Source: Pseudoalteromonas sp. MMG010 (GTDB lineage: Bacteria > Pseudomonadota > Gammaproteobacteria > Enterobacterales > Alteromonadaceae). From it: a stretch of 64,000 bases of DNA. How positions within the stretch are numbered: the stretch's first letter is position 1; every line of letters begins with the position of its first letter. This document shows positions 1 to 9,844 of this stretch, one piece after another. Below the pieces are notes generated by a model. That model made no database searches and had not been told where the DNA came from. It was given only the letters and a program-made list of their open reading frames with translations. Position numbers and translations under genes: made by a program. The stretch is taken from NCBI RefSeq assembly GCF_018100905.1, contig NZ_JAGJEG010000006.1, positions 62,001-126,000 of the forward strand, in the 5' to 3' direction.

Positions 1-1049
1 GACGCTCGTTAATTAAAGCTAAACAAGCTCAAATACACCGTCAAAGTGAACGGTTACGCCAAGTGAAGTCTGAGCGAATAGACCATACATTAGACTTGTA
101 CTCAGGTAAAGTTACCCCTTATATGATTGATATTACGATCGATTTTGACAACTTAAGTGATTTAATTCATCACTTTAATAAAGACTGTCAAGAATTGAGG
201 AATTTCGATATTAATGTCCGTAATACATATTTACATATTTATAATGGCGGCATTACTAAATTTGATAACGAAAACGACGAGTTTACTAAATATCAAAAAC
301 TAATTAGTGCATTTCATAATATTGATAATGAACGTGATGCCGTAGAGCGCCAAGGACGTGTTGCGTTAACCGAAGTGGCCGCCACTATAAAAGGCCTACG
401 TGAAGATTTAGATCGCTTACGCCGCGAAATGAATAGCTTTAATAAAGGTATTAGTCAGCATCGTATATCTAATTTACAAGCATTTAAAATTAATGTTATG
501 CCACGAAAAATGCTGATAGACAGCATTGATACGATTATTAATACCTCGCACCAGTTTGAACAAGGCGATACGCTCGATTTACTCAGCCAAGAACCATATA
601 GCGAAAGCGCGGTAAATGAAGCAAAAGATCACCTTATTAAACTTGCCAGCGAAAAAGCAGGACTGACCTTAAGTGATTTATTTGATATTCGTTTTGAGGT
701 AGTAAACCGCGCTGGCGAAACAGAACATTTTGAAAAAATTGACTCAGCCGGTTCAAACGGCACCCGTATTACGATAAAACTATTGTGTGGAATGTTGTTT
801 ATTCGCTATTTATTAAGTTCACAAGAGCAAAACTTATATCGTATTCCTATTTATATCGATGAGGCCGCCGATATTGACCCACAAAACCAAAAAGCGATTA
901 TTGAAACCGCTTTAAGCTTTGGCTTTGTACCTATTTTTGCCTCGGTTAAACCACAAATTAGTTGTGACTACATTGTTCCTATTCGAGCAGTGAAACAAGG
1001 AAGTCAAAATTGGGTCGATGAAAAAGATTGGATAGAAGTTGAGCATTAA
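1..1049 (+). CDS. C-terminal part of an SMC/MukB-like ATPase (5' end outside window)
   Basis: The frame is open from the window edge (first full codon at 3), so the GTG at 63 is only an internal codon and the gene starts upstream. The visible part has a charged, probably coiled-coil stretch (RQGRVALTEV through LREDLDRLRREMN). Near the C-terminus follow a signature-like SAGSNGTRITIKLL and a Walker-B-like IPIYIDEAADID. This layout fits SMC/MukB/RecF-type ATPases, whose distal motifs come after a long coiled coil. I cannot say which family (MukB-like, MksB/JetC-like or DUF3584-like) because the Walker A half lies outside the window. No partner subunits are visible downstream. Confidence 0.6.
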   Translation, partial: RSLIKAKQAQIHRQSERLRQVKSERIDHTLDLYSGKVTPYMIDITIDFDNLSDLIHHFNKDCQELRNFDINVRNTYLHIYNGGITKFDNENDEFTKYQKLISAFHNIDNERDAVERQGRVALTEVAATIKGLREDLDRLRREMNSFNKGISQHRISNLQAFKINVMPRKMLIDSIDTIINTSHQFEQGDTLDLLSQEPYSESAVNEAKDHLIKLASEKAGLTLSDLFDIRFEVVNRAGETEHFEKIDSAGSNGTRITIKLLCGMLFIRYLLSSQEQNLYRIPIYIDEAADIDPQNQKAIIETALSFGFVPIFASVKPQISCDYIVPIRAVKQGSQNWVDEKDWIEVEH

Positions 1050-1178
1050 AATTAAAATATCAGGTCTTATTCACAAAGCCATTGATTAAATGAAACTCTG
1101 CCCTGTTTAGTAATTAACTGTACTGGGTTTAGTTAAATATGTTAGTTTAAATAAACTCTTTCTTTTGGAGCAAACATA

Positions 1179-1730
1179 ATGAAAAATATACTAATTGTTG
1201 CCTTACTCATGCTATTAACTGCATGTTCACAAACTGCAGACTGGGATTACGATAAGTCGGTCAAGTTTAGCAACTACAAAACCTTCGCATGGATAGAAGA
1301 TGCAAGCCTTACAAAAAGTTCGTCTAATTACCAAATAAATGAATTAATGGAAAAGCGTGTTCGTAACGCAATATACACGCAATTAACCGAGCAACACAAT
1401 ATGACGATGGTTGATGCAACTCAAGCCGATGTGCTTATTAATTACCATGCCTCAGTTGATAAAGAGCTTGATATAGATACGATTAATACCGGCTACCATG
1501 CCCGTTGGAATTATTGGGGTTTTGGTTATCAAAAAGAAACTTCTGCACGTGAATACGAAGTCGGCACGTTAGTGATAGATGTGGTTGATCGTGTTTCAAA
1601 TCAACTGATTTGGCGTGGTGCTAAAGAAGGTCGCTTAAAGAAAAAACAAAAACCAGAGCAACGTGAAGCCTCGGTTAATAAAACTGTAGAAGCTATCTTA
1701 AGTAACTTCCCTCCAAAAGATGATCACTAA
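1179..1730 (+). CDS. DUF4136-type outer-membrane lipoprotein
   Basis: The 183-aa product starts with a lipoprotein signal (MKNILIVALLMLLTAC), lipobox LTAC with the lipidated Cys at residue 16. The remainder resembles DUF4136: an early YKTFAW motif, an aspartate-rich DVLINYHASVDKE stretch and a closing segment with LVIDVVDRVSNQLIWRG. These proteins are envelope lipoproteins of unknown function. A good ribosome-binding site (TTTTGGAG) precedes the ATG and an intrinsic terminator follows, so it is probably monocistronic. Confidence 0.8.
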   Translation: MKNILIVALLMLLTACSQTADWDYDKSVKFSNYKTFAWIEDASLTKSSSNYQINELMEKRVRNAIYTQLTEQHNMTMVDATQADVLINYHASVDKELDIDTINTGYHARWNYWGFGYQKETSAREYEVGTLVIDVVDRVSNQLIWRGAKEGRLKKKQKPEQREASVNKTVEAILSNFPPKDDH

Positions 1731-1746
1731 ATAATAAGTGTATTTT

Positions 1747-1773
1747 AAAAGCTCACCGTGTGTGAGCTTTTTT
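1747..1773 (+). terminator. Intrinsic terminator after the DUF4136 gene
   Basis: Perfect 10-bp stem AAAAGCTCAC / GTGAGCTTTT with a 5-nt loop, ending in a T-run, 16 bp after the stop codon. Confidence 0.85.
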
Positions 1774-1935
1774 GTTTAGTCTAAAAATAAATATCACAAT
1801 AATGATGACATTAAATGTGTTGATATCAATTGCACCCTCATACTATTAAACCCTAATAACAAAAACAGCTTATTTTAACCCCATATCAAACGCATTATTA
1901 TCATTGCTTAGCTGTATTTATGTCGTAAGTAGAGC

Positions 1936-2457
1936 TTAATCTTTTTTATATTTATGCAGCAATATAGTGGGGATATGACAGTAATCATCGGGGTAATGTG
2001 TTAAACGGTCTTGGTGTTCTAAATCACTTTTTACATAATTAGTTAAAGGTTTAATTTCAACCACGACACGCTCACTATCATCTCGGCGCTTTATATACTC
2101 CTTAGCCGCTAACAAATGTGATGATTGCTCGCTGTAAATACCCGTACGATACTTTAATCCCACATCATCGCCTTGCTTATTAATACTATATGGGTTAATA
2201 ATTTCAAAAAAATAACCGAGTAATTGTGCAAGTTCAACATGTTCGGGGTTAAAGCATACTTTTACACATTCTGCATACCCATCATACTCACATTGTGTGG
2301 TTGTTTGGGTGCCGTTAGCCCGCCCCGCTTGTGTACTAATTACACCGGGTAAATGTTTCATATATTCTTGAACGCCCCATAAACACCCTCCCGCAAAATA
2401 AACTGTTTGGTGCGTTAATGCTGTGTCGATAGTTTGCTTTGTTTTCATATAACCCAT
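1936..2457 (-). CDS. msrA: Peptide-methionine (S)-S-oxide reductase MsrA
   Basis: MsrA reduces methionine-S-sulfoxide in oxidised proteins. The 173-aa product has the catalytic motif as GGCLWG (usually GCFWG), then ANGTQTTTQCEYDGYAECVKV and the family's PYSINKQGDDVGLKYRTGIY. A Leu replaces the usual Phe after the catalytic Cys. Length matches the short, single-domain MsrA type. Two in-frame ATGs lie close together: the first (2457) has little ribosome-binding site, and the one three codons in (2448) follows AGAATGGG, so it may be the true start. No MsrB is nearby. Confidence 0.8.
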   Translation of the reverse strand: MGYMKTKQTIDTALTHQTVYFAGGCLWGVQEYMKHLPGVISTQAGRANGTQTTTQCEYDGYAECVKVCFNPEHVELAQLLGYFFEIINPYSINKQGDDVGLKYRTGIYSEQSSHLLAAKEYIKRRDDSERVVVEIKPLTNYVKSDLEHQDRLTHYPDDYCHIPTILLHKYKKD

Positions 2458-2640
2458 TCTATGTGTTTATAATTATTAACTTTAAGGTAACGGCTATTTT
2501 TAACCTGCACCCCTTTTTAATTCATGTACAATATGCAAAAAAATTGCCTTAGCCCAGTTTAACACGACTAAAAAGCCTGCTTAAATACTCTTTAAGTAGT
2601 GGCATTTAAAATCATAACTCACATTCAATGGATCACTGAC

Positions 2641-4497
2641 ATGAATCGCGCCACACACTTTATATTACCTACTTTATTATGCAGTATATCGAGTATTGCA
2701 TATAGCGCCGAGCAGCAAAGTAATACCGAAACCCCAATAGAAACAATGACAGTTCACGTGTCTCCAACAGCGAATACCCTACCTGTGGGTACTTTTGATT
2801 CGTTAGTATCTAATTTAGAATATGATCCACGTGTTGATTTACAATCACGTAATATGGCCGAAGCACAAGCTGATATTACTATTCGTGGTGGTATTTTTGA
2901 AAACACCGGGTTTATCATTGGTAGTGCTACACTCCTCGATCCACAAACAGGACACTACGTAAGCGAAATTCCTATCGCGCCTTCAATGTTAACCGCTCCA
3001 AAAATACTGACCGGTGCCGATAACGCCCTTGCGGGTATGAATAGCGCCGTCGGTTCGGTGGCCTTTAATTGGCGACCAATCACTGGCGGTGGCAGTGTTT
3101 CGTTGGGGGTTGGCAATAACGATTTTAATTTGCAAAGCATTAACGCCAGTACGGTGTTTAAACCCACTGAATACGATTATCGTTTAGGCGTTGAAGGCGA
3201 ATACTCTCACTCTCAAAGCGACGGCTCTATTGATAATGGTGACCACGATTTTGAACGTATTGCTGGGCGAATTCAGCTTATTGATGAAAACTCACAAACA
3301 GATTTATTTTTTGGTTCACAAAATAAATTTTTTGGCTGGCCTAATTTGTATACCCCCTTTGGTGTTAACGAAACGGAAGATTTAGAAACGCGTTTGATTA
3401 TGCTTAACTACAAGCAACACTATGCAAATGACAGTTTTTTTGAACTATCGGCTTATAACCGAAAACACGAAGATCACTATGTTTATTCAAGAGAAAACCC
3501 AGCTATTTTTGAGGCATTTCATCAAACTAAAGTCAACGCCATTGGCTTATCGGGACAACATAACGTTAACCCACAGTGGGCAATAAACTACTCAACACAG
3601 TTTCTTGCGGATTCAATTGAGTCAACGTCACTTGAAAACAACTTTACCTCTCGCGATTACTATAAAATCAGCGTGTTACCTCAATACAGCGTTGATTTAA
3701 ATGCAGAACAACAGCTTGTATTGCGCTTAGGTGCCAGTTTTGATGATACTAACCGTGATGATTCACAGCTGTCACTAATTGGTGACATTAGTTTTACTAG
3801 CCAACATAAAGACGCAGGTGCACACCGTGTCTACCTTTCATATGCGCAAGCAAGTCAGGTCGCGGGTTATACTGCCATTGGTGGCAGTGAAACTGGCGGC
3901 TTGTTTAGAAGTAATCACAACTTACAACGCGAAACCTCACAAAACCTAGAGCTGGGTATTGAGCTGGAGCACGCAAGCTGGCAGTTAAATTCGGCATTAT
4001 TTTATCGTAAAGACGATAATTTAACCGATTGGACCTATAACTTTGATTCAACCTCAGCGCGTTTTGCCAACCCGGTTGATATTAATACCACTGGTGTTGA
4101 GTTAGTTGCAGTTAAACACTTTGATAACGCAGAAGTTATTGCTAGCTACACCCATTTACATAAGGCAGAAGATTATGGCGCTGAGGATATTGATGCCAGC
4201 TTTTATGCTTTAAATTTCCCCACGCATCGACTCACACTCGGTGTAGTATGGCAACCGATTGGGTTGTTAGAATTTAAAATTGATAACGAATGGCGCTCAC
4301 AGCAACATAATAATTTACGCAGCGGTGGTGATAATGCGCTTTTTACCCACATTAGTTTAAAAATAACTCCCCCTCAAATAAGCAATGTATTTATTACTCT
4401 TGCCGGAGATAATGTATGGGATGAGTCATTTCAAGAAATACCCGGGACACCCGGTCGAGGCGAGCAGTACACATTAAGTGCAACGTATAGCTGGTAG
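2641..4497 (+). CDS. TonB-dependent outer-membrane receptor
   Basis: The ATG at 2641 gives a clean signal peptide (MNRATHFILPTLLCSISSIA, then YSAEQ), so it is preferred over an upstream GTG at 2599. The mature N-terminus carries a TonB-box-like ETMTVHV. A plug-like domain with ADITIRGG and a large beta-barrel rich in alternating aromatics follow. The chain ends YTLSATYSW, a terminal aromatic typical of outer-membrane barrels. At 618 aa it is of ordinary length for the family. The substrate cannot be told from sequence; no Fur box or riboswitch is evident upstream. It probably draws energy from a TonB system such as the one at 56-60 kb. Confidence 0.82.
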   Translation: MNRATHFILPTLLCSISSIAYSAEQQSNTETPIETMTVHVSPTANTLPVGTFDSLVSNLEYDPRVDLQSRNMAEAQADITIRGGIFENTGFIIGSATLLDPQTGHYVSEIPIAPSMLTAPKILTGADNALAGMNSAVGSVAFNWRPITGGGSVSLGVGNNDFNLQSINASTVFKPTEYDYRLGVEGEYSHSQSDGSIDNGDHDFERIAGRIQLIDENSQTDLFFGSQNKFFGWPNLYTPFGVNETEDLETRLIMLNYKQHYANDSFFELSAYNRKHEDHYVYSRENPAIFEAFHQTKVNAIGLSGQHNVNPQWAINYSTQFLADSIESTSLENNFTSRDYYKISVLPQYSVDLNAEQQLVLRLGASFDDTNRDDSQLSLIGDISFTSQHKDAGAHRVYLSYAQASQVAGYTAIGGSETGGLFRSNHNLQRETSQNLELGIELEHASWQLNSALFYRKDDNLTDWTYNFDSTSARFANPVDINTTGVELVAVKHFDNAEVIASYTHLHKAEDYGAEDIDASFYALNFPTHRLTLGVVWQPIGLLEFKIDNEWRSQQHNNLRSGGDNALFTHISLKITPPQISNVFITLAGDNVWDESFQEIPGTPGRGEQYTLSATYSW

Positions 4498-4501
4498 AAT
4501 G

Positions 4502-4535
4502 TAACTTAAAGTACACAAGTATTGGCTTTAAGTTA
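4502..4535. terminator. Convergent hairpin between the receptor gene and the Cys-cluster gene
   Basis: Perfect 10-bp inverted repeat TAACTTAAAG / CTTTAAGTTA with a 14-nt loop lies where two genes converge and overlaps the stop codon of the minus-strand gene. It is AT-rich with no clear T-run, so it is a weak terminator candidate. Confidence 0.4.
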
Positions 4536-4791
4536 ACCGCTCGAGTTCTGTAATGAGTGCGAATGCTTGTTCATTCGTTGTGCCACAAACATCCATTGTG
4601 GCACTAAAATCACTGCATACTTTTGGTCGTGTAGCATCACCAAATAATTTACACAAATTATCCTCATTGAGTTGAATACAGCGTTCTCCAGCCTTTTTAC
4701 CATTGGGCATTCCTGGAATAGGCGAACTAATACTGGGGGCAATACAACATGCGCCGCACCCTAACCTGCATGCCATTTTTTGTGGTTTCAT
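4528..4791 (-). CDS. YkgJ/YeiW-type cysteine-cluster protein (UPF0153-like)
   Basis: The 87-aa protein has the clustered cysteines of the YkgJ family: CRLGCGACC at the N-terminus, then single Cys in RCIQL, NLCKLF, KVCSDF and VCGTT. This metal-chelating arrangement (zinc or iron) and the length match small E. coli YeiW-type proteins. The biochemical role is not established. It is divergent from the RND operon at 4933. Confidence 0.8.
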   Translation of the reverse strand: MKPQKMACRLGCGACCIAPSISSPIPGMPNGKKAGERCIQLNEDNLCKLFGDATRPKVCSDFSATMDVCGTTNEQAFALITELERLT

Positions 4792-4932
4792 AACACCCTC
4801 TTTTATCGAATATTTAACTCTAATTGTAACTCTGAAACAAAGTTGTGTAATGCTTTGTTACATCTTTACACCCTTTGTAAACACATTTCTGCGTAATATT
4901 GCGGTGTCACCAAATTTATGAAGGAATGCCTT

Positions 4933-6114
4933 GTGGCTACTAAAAAACAAATATTACTTCCTATTGCCGTATTACTAGGCGGTATTGGCTTAACGTTTGC
5001 TTTATCGCAAATGAAGCAACCGCCAAAAGAAAAACCAGCGCAAGATACTCGCCCGCTTGTAACAGCACAGCCGGTAAACATTGATGCCATTACGCTCGAC
5101 GTTCAATCATACGGTATTGTAATGCCTAAACAACGTACCGAGCTTATTGCACAAGTAAGTGGGCAAGTTATTTCGGTTTCGCCTGACTTTGAAGAAGGTG
5201 AATTTGTAAAGCAAGGCGCTATTTTAGCACGAATTGATGCAAATGATTACGAAGCTGATTTAATCGAAGCTCAAGCGGGTTTAGCCCAAGCGAGTTCAGC
5301 ACTTGAGATAGAACGCGCACAAGCCCATGTCGCTAAAGCAGAATGGGAACGTATAAAATCAGATTCAAATCATGCAAAAGCATCTGGGCTATATTTACGT
5401 AAGCCTCAATTAGCCGAAAAACTCGCGCGCTATCGCTCTGCGCAAGCCAGTGTAAAACGCGCTAATCGTAATTTAGAGCGTACTTATATAAAAGCTCCCT
5501 ATGATGCCATTATTAACGAGCGTTCAATTAGTTTAGGATCGGTGGTTAATCCAGGTAGTAGCTTTGGCGCACTCAGTGCAACTTCGGTTGCGCAAGTACG
5601 TTTACCTGTAGCTGATAACGAACTGCAATATTTAGAACAAGGTGGCATCGGCGCAAATGTGACATTGAGCGCAAATTACGCAGGTAAACAAAGTACATGG
5701 AATGCTAAAATAATTCGCAGCGAAGGCGTCATCGATCAAAAAAGCCGCATGAGCTACCTGGTCGCCCAATTTCCTACACCGTATGAACAAATTACAAAGC
5801 CATTGCGTTTTGGTTCATATGTTAATGCGTCTATTCAAGGGCGAGCACTCGATAATGCCATTGTTGTTCCTCATCACTTAGTTAAAAATAATCAAATTAC
5901 AGTACTCAATGACGATTTAACATTAAGCTTTAAAACGCTCAATATTGTACGCAAGCAAAATGGCTTAGTGATTGCCGACCACGGTTTAACCCTCGGTGAT
6001 AAGTTAATTACCTCAGCGCTTGAATACCCTCAACAAGGGATGGTTGTAAAATTAGAAGGTACCGTCACTAAAAGCGATGCAACCCAATTAGCGCTTAAAG
6101 AGGATACGCCATGA
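4933..6114 (+). CDS. RND efflux periplasmic adaptor (membrane fusion protein)
   Basis: The adaptor links the inner-membrane RND pump to an outer-membrane channel. The sequence has an N-terminal membrane anchor (ILLPIAVLLGGIGLTFAL) and a lipoyl/barrel-sandwich half with GQVISVSPDFEEGEFVKQGAILARID. An alpha-hairpin follows (about residues 100-180), then the second half with RTYIKAPYDAIINERSISLG. An ATG at 4918 is in frame, but the GTG at 4933 sits 7 nt after an AAGGA ribosome-binding site, so GTG is the better start. It overlaps the pump gene by 4 nt (ATGA), indicating translational coupling. No outer-membrane factor gene is present here. Confidence 0.88.
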   Translation: MATKKQILLPIAVLLGGIGLTFALSQMKQPPKEKPAQDTRPLVTAQPVNIDAITLDVQSYGIVMPKQRTELIAQVSGQVISVSPDFEEGEFVKQGAILARIDANDYEADLIEAQAGLAQASSALEIERAQAHVAKAEWERIKSDSNHAKASGLYLRKPQLAEKLARYRSAQASVKRANRNLERTYIKAPYDAIINERSISLGSVVNPGSSFGALSATSVAQVRLPVADNELQYLEQGGIGANVTLSANYAGKQSTWNAKIIRSEGVIDQKSRMSYLVAQFPTPYEQITKPLRFGSYVNASIQGRALDNAIVVPHHLVKNNQITVLNDDLTLSFKTLNIVRKQNGLVIADHGLTLGDKLITSALEYPQQGMVVKLEGTVTKSDATQLALKEDTP

Positions 6115-9100
6115 GTATCTCAGAAAAAGGCTTAATTGCGTGGTTTGCACGTAACCCTGTTGCTGCAAACTTAATTATGATTTTTATACTTATTGGCGGG
6201 CTTTTAACGGCGCTGACAATTCGTAAGCAAGCATTTCCACAATTTGAAAGTAACTGGGTGAGTATTCAAGCCGTTTACCCAGGCGCAGCCCCGCAAGAAG
6301 TTGAAGAAGGCATAACCATAAAAGTAGAGGAAAACCTAGAAGGTACTGAGGGTATTAAACGTTTAATTACCTACTCTAACCGGGGTTATGCTCAGGCCTG
6401 GGTAGAAATAGAAGAAAAATACGATTTACAAGAAGCCCTAGACGAAATTAAAGCTCAGGTAGATTCAATTAATACCTTTCCAGCGGGTATGGAACGTCCG
6501 ATCATTCAACGTGAAAAATATCAACAAGAAGTGCTTATTCTCGCACTGTATGGCGATTTGAGCTACTACCAGCTTAAAGAGCTCGGTAACGATTTAAAGG
6601 ATGAACTACAAGCCTTACCTAATGTTAACTTAGTTGATTTTTACAGTGGCTTAGATTACGAAATAAGCATAGAAGTTAGCCCAGACAAATTACGTGAATA
6701 TGGGCTTACATTTAGAGATATTTCAAATGCTGTGCAAAGCTTTTCTACCAATATGTCGGCAGGGCAAATTCGCTCTGACACCGGCTATATTTCAATGCGT
6801 GTAGAAAAACAGGCTTACCGTGGTGACGAATTTGCACACTTGCCACTGATCACCCTCGCAGATGGCGCACACATTACTTTAGGCGATGTTGCAACCATTA
6901 ACGATGGTTTTGAAGAAGGCCTACTTTACTCAAAATATAATGGTCAAAATTCACTTTCGTTTGAAATTGGGGCTTCAAAAGATCAAGATATTACCGATAT
7001 AGCAAAAATTATAAAACGCTTTATGGCAGAAAAAGAGTCGCAGTTACCTGCCGGAGTAAAATTATCACCCATTGTCGATTTTACTTATTACCTTGAAGGT
7101 CGACTCGATATGATGTTAGAAAACATGTTATGGGGCGGCATTTTAGTCATGATAGTTTTAGCGCTATTTTTACCATTACGTTTAGCATTTTGGGTCATGA
7201 TGGGCTTACCAGTTTCATTTTTAGGTGCCTTTTTGTTTATGCCAGTCGGCTTTTTAGACATCACCATTAATATGGTGTCGTTGTTTGCCTTTATTATTGT
7301 GCTCGGTATTGTCGTAGACGATGCAATTGTTGTTGGTGAGTCTGCTAGTGCCGAAATAGAAAAGCACGGCCATAGTCTTGATAACGTTATTCGGGGTGTA
7401 AAGCGTGTTGCTATGCCTGCCACCTTTGGGGTGTTAACGACTATTGCTGCCTTTTTACCACAAGCGATGGCCTCAGGACCAAACGCCGCATTTTCTAAAG
7501 CCATTGGCGTGGTGATCATTTTATGCTTAATTTTTTCATTAATTGAATCAAAGCTTATATTGCCGGCGCATATCGCGGCTATGAACCCGCGTAAACCCAA
7601 CCCTAAAAACCCATTACATAAGTTACGCAATGTGGTGGATAAGGGTTTAAAAAACGTTGTACAAAACTATTACACGCCATTTATAGGGCGCTGCATACAT
7701 TATCGCTATACCGTAATTATTAGCTTTTTATGTATTTTAATAGTCAGTGCAGGTATGTTTGCTGGGGGCTTAGTCAAGTTTGTTCCTAACCCGAAAATAC
7801 CGCATGATTTTCCACAAATCTCACTTGAAATGAACTTAGCCTCTTCTGAGCAAGCAACCCTTGAAACCGCACGTAAAATAGAAACCCTTTTACTTAAAGT
7901 AGATAAGCAGCTTGAAGAGCAATACGGCCAAAGCATGATCCGAGATTTATCGGTCAGCCTACGTGGACGTACCGAAGCAAACATAATGGCTATTTTAGTA
8001 GAGCCACACTTGCGCCCTATCGACACCTTTGAACTGAGTGCGCTTTGGCGCGAGCAAATGCCACCATTACCCGGTGTTAAAACACTCAATATTGAAGATA
8101 ATATTTTTAGTGGTGGCCGTGACGATGGCGACGTGAGCTTTAGATTGCAAGGCAAAGATGCCGATGAGCTAAAAGCAGTGGCGGGGAAACTAAAAGCTAA
8201 GTTACAAACCATGGAAGGTGTAGGCGATGTAAACGACTCACTGCAAAGTGCCACCGACGAAGTACAACTTGATTTAAAACCATTGGCTTACAGCATGGGG
8301 CTGACCCTTGCCGATATTGCATCGCAAGTAAGCTTTAGTTATTACGGATTAGAAGCACAGCGTATTTTACGCGAAGGCGAAGAAATTAAAGTGATGATCC
8401 GCTATCCACACAGCGAACGTAACTCAATTAGTAACATTCAAAACGCACGGATTATTTCGCCAAGCGGTGCTGAAGTCCCGTTAAGCGAAGTTGCACAAAT
8501 CAAACTGGTTGATGGCGTAAACCGTATTCGCCGCGAAAACTCAAACCGTACCGTTAATGTGTGGGCAGCGGTAAATACTGACCAAGTTGAGCCGTTTGCA
8601 ATTGCACAAGAGATTCGCGATAACTATTTACCTTCTTTACTTAAAAGCTACCCTGGCGTAAAAAGCAATCTGGCTGGGCGTGTTCAAGAAGAGATGGACA
8701 GCGCCGATGAGCAATTACGCGACTTTGCTATATCGCTGATGATTATATTTGCCTTATTAGCAATACCGCTTCGCTCTTACTCACAGCCGCTTATTATTAT
8801 GTCGGTTATTCCATTTGGTGTAGTCGGTGCCATGTTTGGTCACGTCATTTTAGGTATGACCATGAGCGGGCTTTCGATGTTTGGCATTATTGCAGTGGCA
8901 GGCATTGTAGTGAACGATTCACTGGTTATGGTTGATTTTGTAAATAAAGCGCGCGCAGAAGGCGTGTCGATTAATCAAGCAGTTATGCAAGCGGGTGCGA
9001 AACGTTTTAGAGCGATACTCCTGACCTCTATCACGACATTTATTGGCGTACTTCCTATTATTCTCGAAACCAGTTTACAAGCGAAGATTGTAATTCCAAT

Positions 9101-9260
9101 GGCTGTGTCGCTGGCCTTTGGCGTACTGTTTGCTACGGTAATTACACTGATATTAATACCTTGTCAGTACGTTGCACTTGAAGATACCAAGCGCTTAATT
9201 CGAAAAATGCGAGGTAAACCAACATCAGATGACACAACAACGGTATTAACTAACCACTAA
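6111..9260 (+). CDS. RND family efflux pump, inner-membrane permease
   Basis: A 1049-aa proton-driven exporter of the hydrophobe/amphiphile (AcrB/MexF-like) family. It shows the first transmembrane helix (FARNPVAANLIMIFILIGGL), a large periplasmic loop, then the helix bundle with GIVVDDAIVVGE, where adjacent Asp residues relay protons. The second half repeats this, with GIVVNDSLVMVDF. Sequences such as FPQFESNWVSIQAVYPGAAP match the family N-terminus. Cotranscribed with the adaptor gene; the substrate range is unknown. Confidence 0.9.
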   Translation: MSISEKGLIAWFARNPVAANLIMIFILIGGLLTALTIRKQAFPQFESNWVSIQAVYPGAAPQEVEEGITIKVEENLEGTEGIKRLITYSNRGYAQAWVEIEEKYDLQEALDEIKAQVDSINTFPAGMERPIIQREKYQQEVLILALYGDLSYYQLKELGNDLKDELQALPNVNLVDFYSGLDYEISIEVSPDKLREYGLTFRDISNAVQSFSTNMSAGQIRSDTGYISMRVEKQAYRGDEFAHLPLITLADGAHITLGDVATINDGFEEGLLYSKYNGQNSLSFEIGASKDQDITDIAKIIKRFMAEKESQLPAGVKLSPIVDFTYYLEGRLDMMLENMLWGGILVMIVLALFLPLRLAFWVMMGLPVSFLGAFLFMPVGFLDITINMVSLFAFIIVLGIVVDDAIVVGESASAEIEKHGHSLDNVIRGVKRVAMPATFGVLTTIAAFLPQAMASGPNAAFSKAIGVVIILCLIFSLIESKLILPAHIAAMNPRKPNPKNPLHKLRNVVDKGLKNVVQNYYTPFIGRCIHYRYTVIISFLCILIVSAGMFAGGLVKFVPNPKIPHDFPQISLEMNLASSEQATLETARKIETLLLKVDKQLEEQYGQSMIRDLSVSLRGRTEANIMAILVEPHLRPIDTFELSALWREQMPPLPGVKTLNIEDNIFSGGRDDGDVSFRLQGKDADELKAVAGKLKAKLQTMEGVGDVNDSLQSATDEVQLDLKPLAYSMGLTLADIASQVSFSYYGLEAQRILREGEEIKVMIRYPHSERNSISNIQNARIISPSGAEVPLSEVAQIKLVDGVNRIRRENSNRTVNVWAAVNTDQVEPFAIAQEIRDNYLPSLLKSYPGVKSNLAGRVQEEMDSADEQLRDFAISLMIIFALLAIPLRSYSQPLIIMSVIPFGVVGAMFGHVILGMTMSGLSMFGIIAVAGIVVNDSLVMVDFVNKARAEGVSINQAVMQAGAKRFRAILLTSITTFIGVLPIILETSLQAKIVIPMAVSLAFGVLFATVITLILIPCQYVALEDTKRLIRKMRGKPTSDDTTTVLTNH

Positions 9261-9273
9261 ATCCCTTTAACCT

Positions 9274-9301
9274 AAAAGCTCGGCACATGCCGAGCTTTTT
9301 T
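9274..9301 (+). terminator. Intrinsic terminator of the RND operon
   Basis: Stem AAAAGCTCGGC / GCCGAGCTTTT with loop ACAT and a T-run, 13 bp after the pump stop codon. Confidence 0.9.
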
Positions 9302-9321
9302 AATCGTAAACACGAATGTCA

Positions 9322-9807
9322 TTATGCTTTTTTTGCAAAATCAATCAGCGTTTGGCCCGACATCCGATAACCCACCCACTCATCTTGTGATTGTGCACCA
9401 ATTGATTCATAAAACTCACGCGATGGTGTATTCCAATCGAGACAATTCCACTCAAAACGACCACAGCCTTTATCTAATGCAATATTAGCAAGTTGTTTTA
9501 ATAACAATTTACCTGCCCCTTTGCCACGGTGTGCCTGTGATACGTATAAATCTTCTAAAAATAATCCCGGTTTTGCCAACCAAGTTGAATAGTTATAAAA
9601 ATAGATGGCCATTCCAATGGGCTCGCCCTGCTCTTCACATATAAGTGCATTAACATGGCTATCATCAGAAAAAATACTGGTTTTTATAGTATCAATTGTA
9701 GCCAGTACTTCGTGTTCGGCTTTTTCATAAATAGCTAGTTCGGTTATAAAATGTAAAATCAGTTGGGCATCATCGCGCTGCGCTTTACGTATCGTTATCT
9801 GTGTCAT
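9322..9807 (-). CDS. GNAT-family N-acetyltransferase, SSAT-like
   Basis: The 161-aa protein has a GNAT fold: an N-terminal TIRKAQRDDAQLILHFI, the acetyl-CoA loop VSQAHRGKGAGKLLLKQLA (Q/RxxGxG/A type) and a C-terminal WNTPSREFYESIGA. The acidic ELAIYEKAEHEV segment and LEDLYV resemble diamine/spermidine acetyltransferase-like proteins, but the substrate cannot be fixed. The ATG at 9807 is chosen because GGAG lies 7 nt before it; the longer upstream frame has none. Confidence 0.8.
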   Translation of the reverse strand: MTQITIRKAQRDDAQLILHFITELAIYEKAEHEVLATIDTIKTSIFSDDSHVNALICEEQGEPIGMAIYFYNYSTWLAKPGLFLEDLYVSQAHRGKGAGKLLLKQLANIALDKGCGRFEWNCLDWNTPSREFYESIGAQSQDEWVGYRMSGQTLIDFAKKA

Positions 9808-9844
9808 ATGTACTCCATCGAAATAGATTGACCCTATAACAGAC

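Noticed and set aside
1890..1907. Fur-box-like sequence (GCAATGATAATAATGCG on the minus strand)
   Set aside because: It lies downstream of msrA in a convergent gap, not in a promoter, and matches only part of the consensus.
5837..5852. GCACTC sequence considered as half of a CIRCE element
   Set aside because: It is inside the adaptor coding sequence and has no matching inverted GAGTGC at the required 9-bp spacing.
7088..8254. Minus-strand open frames of about 180 codons inside the RND pump gene
   Set aside because: They are opposite-strand shadows of a clear AcrB-type coding sequence with no ribosome-binding sites.
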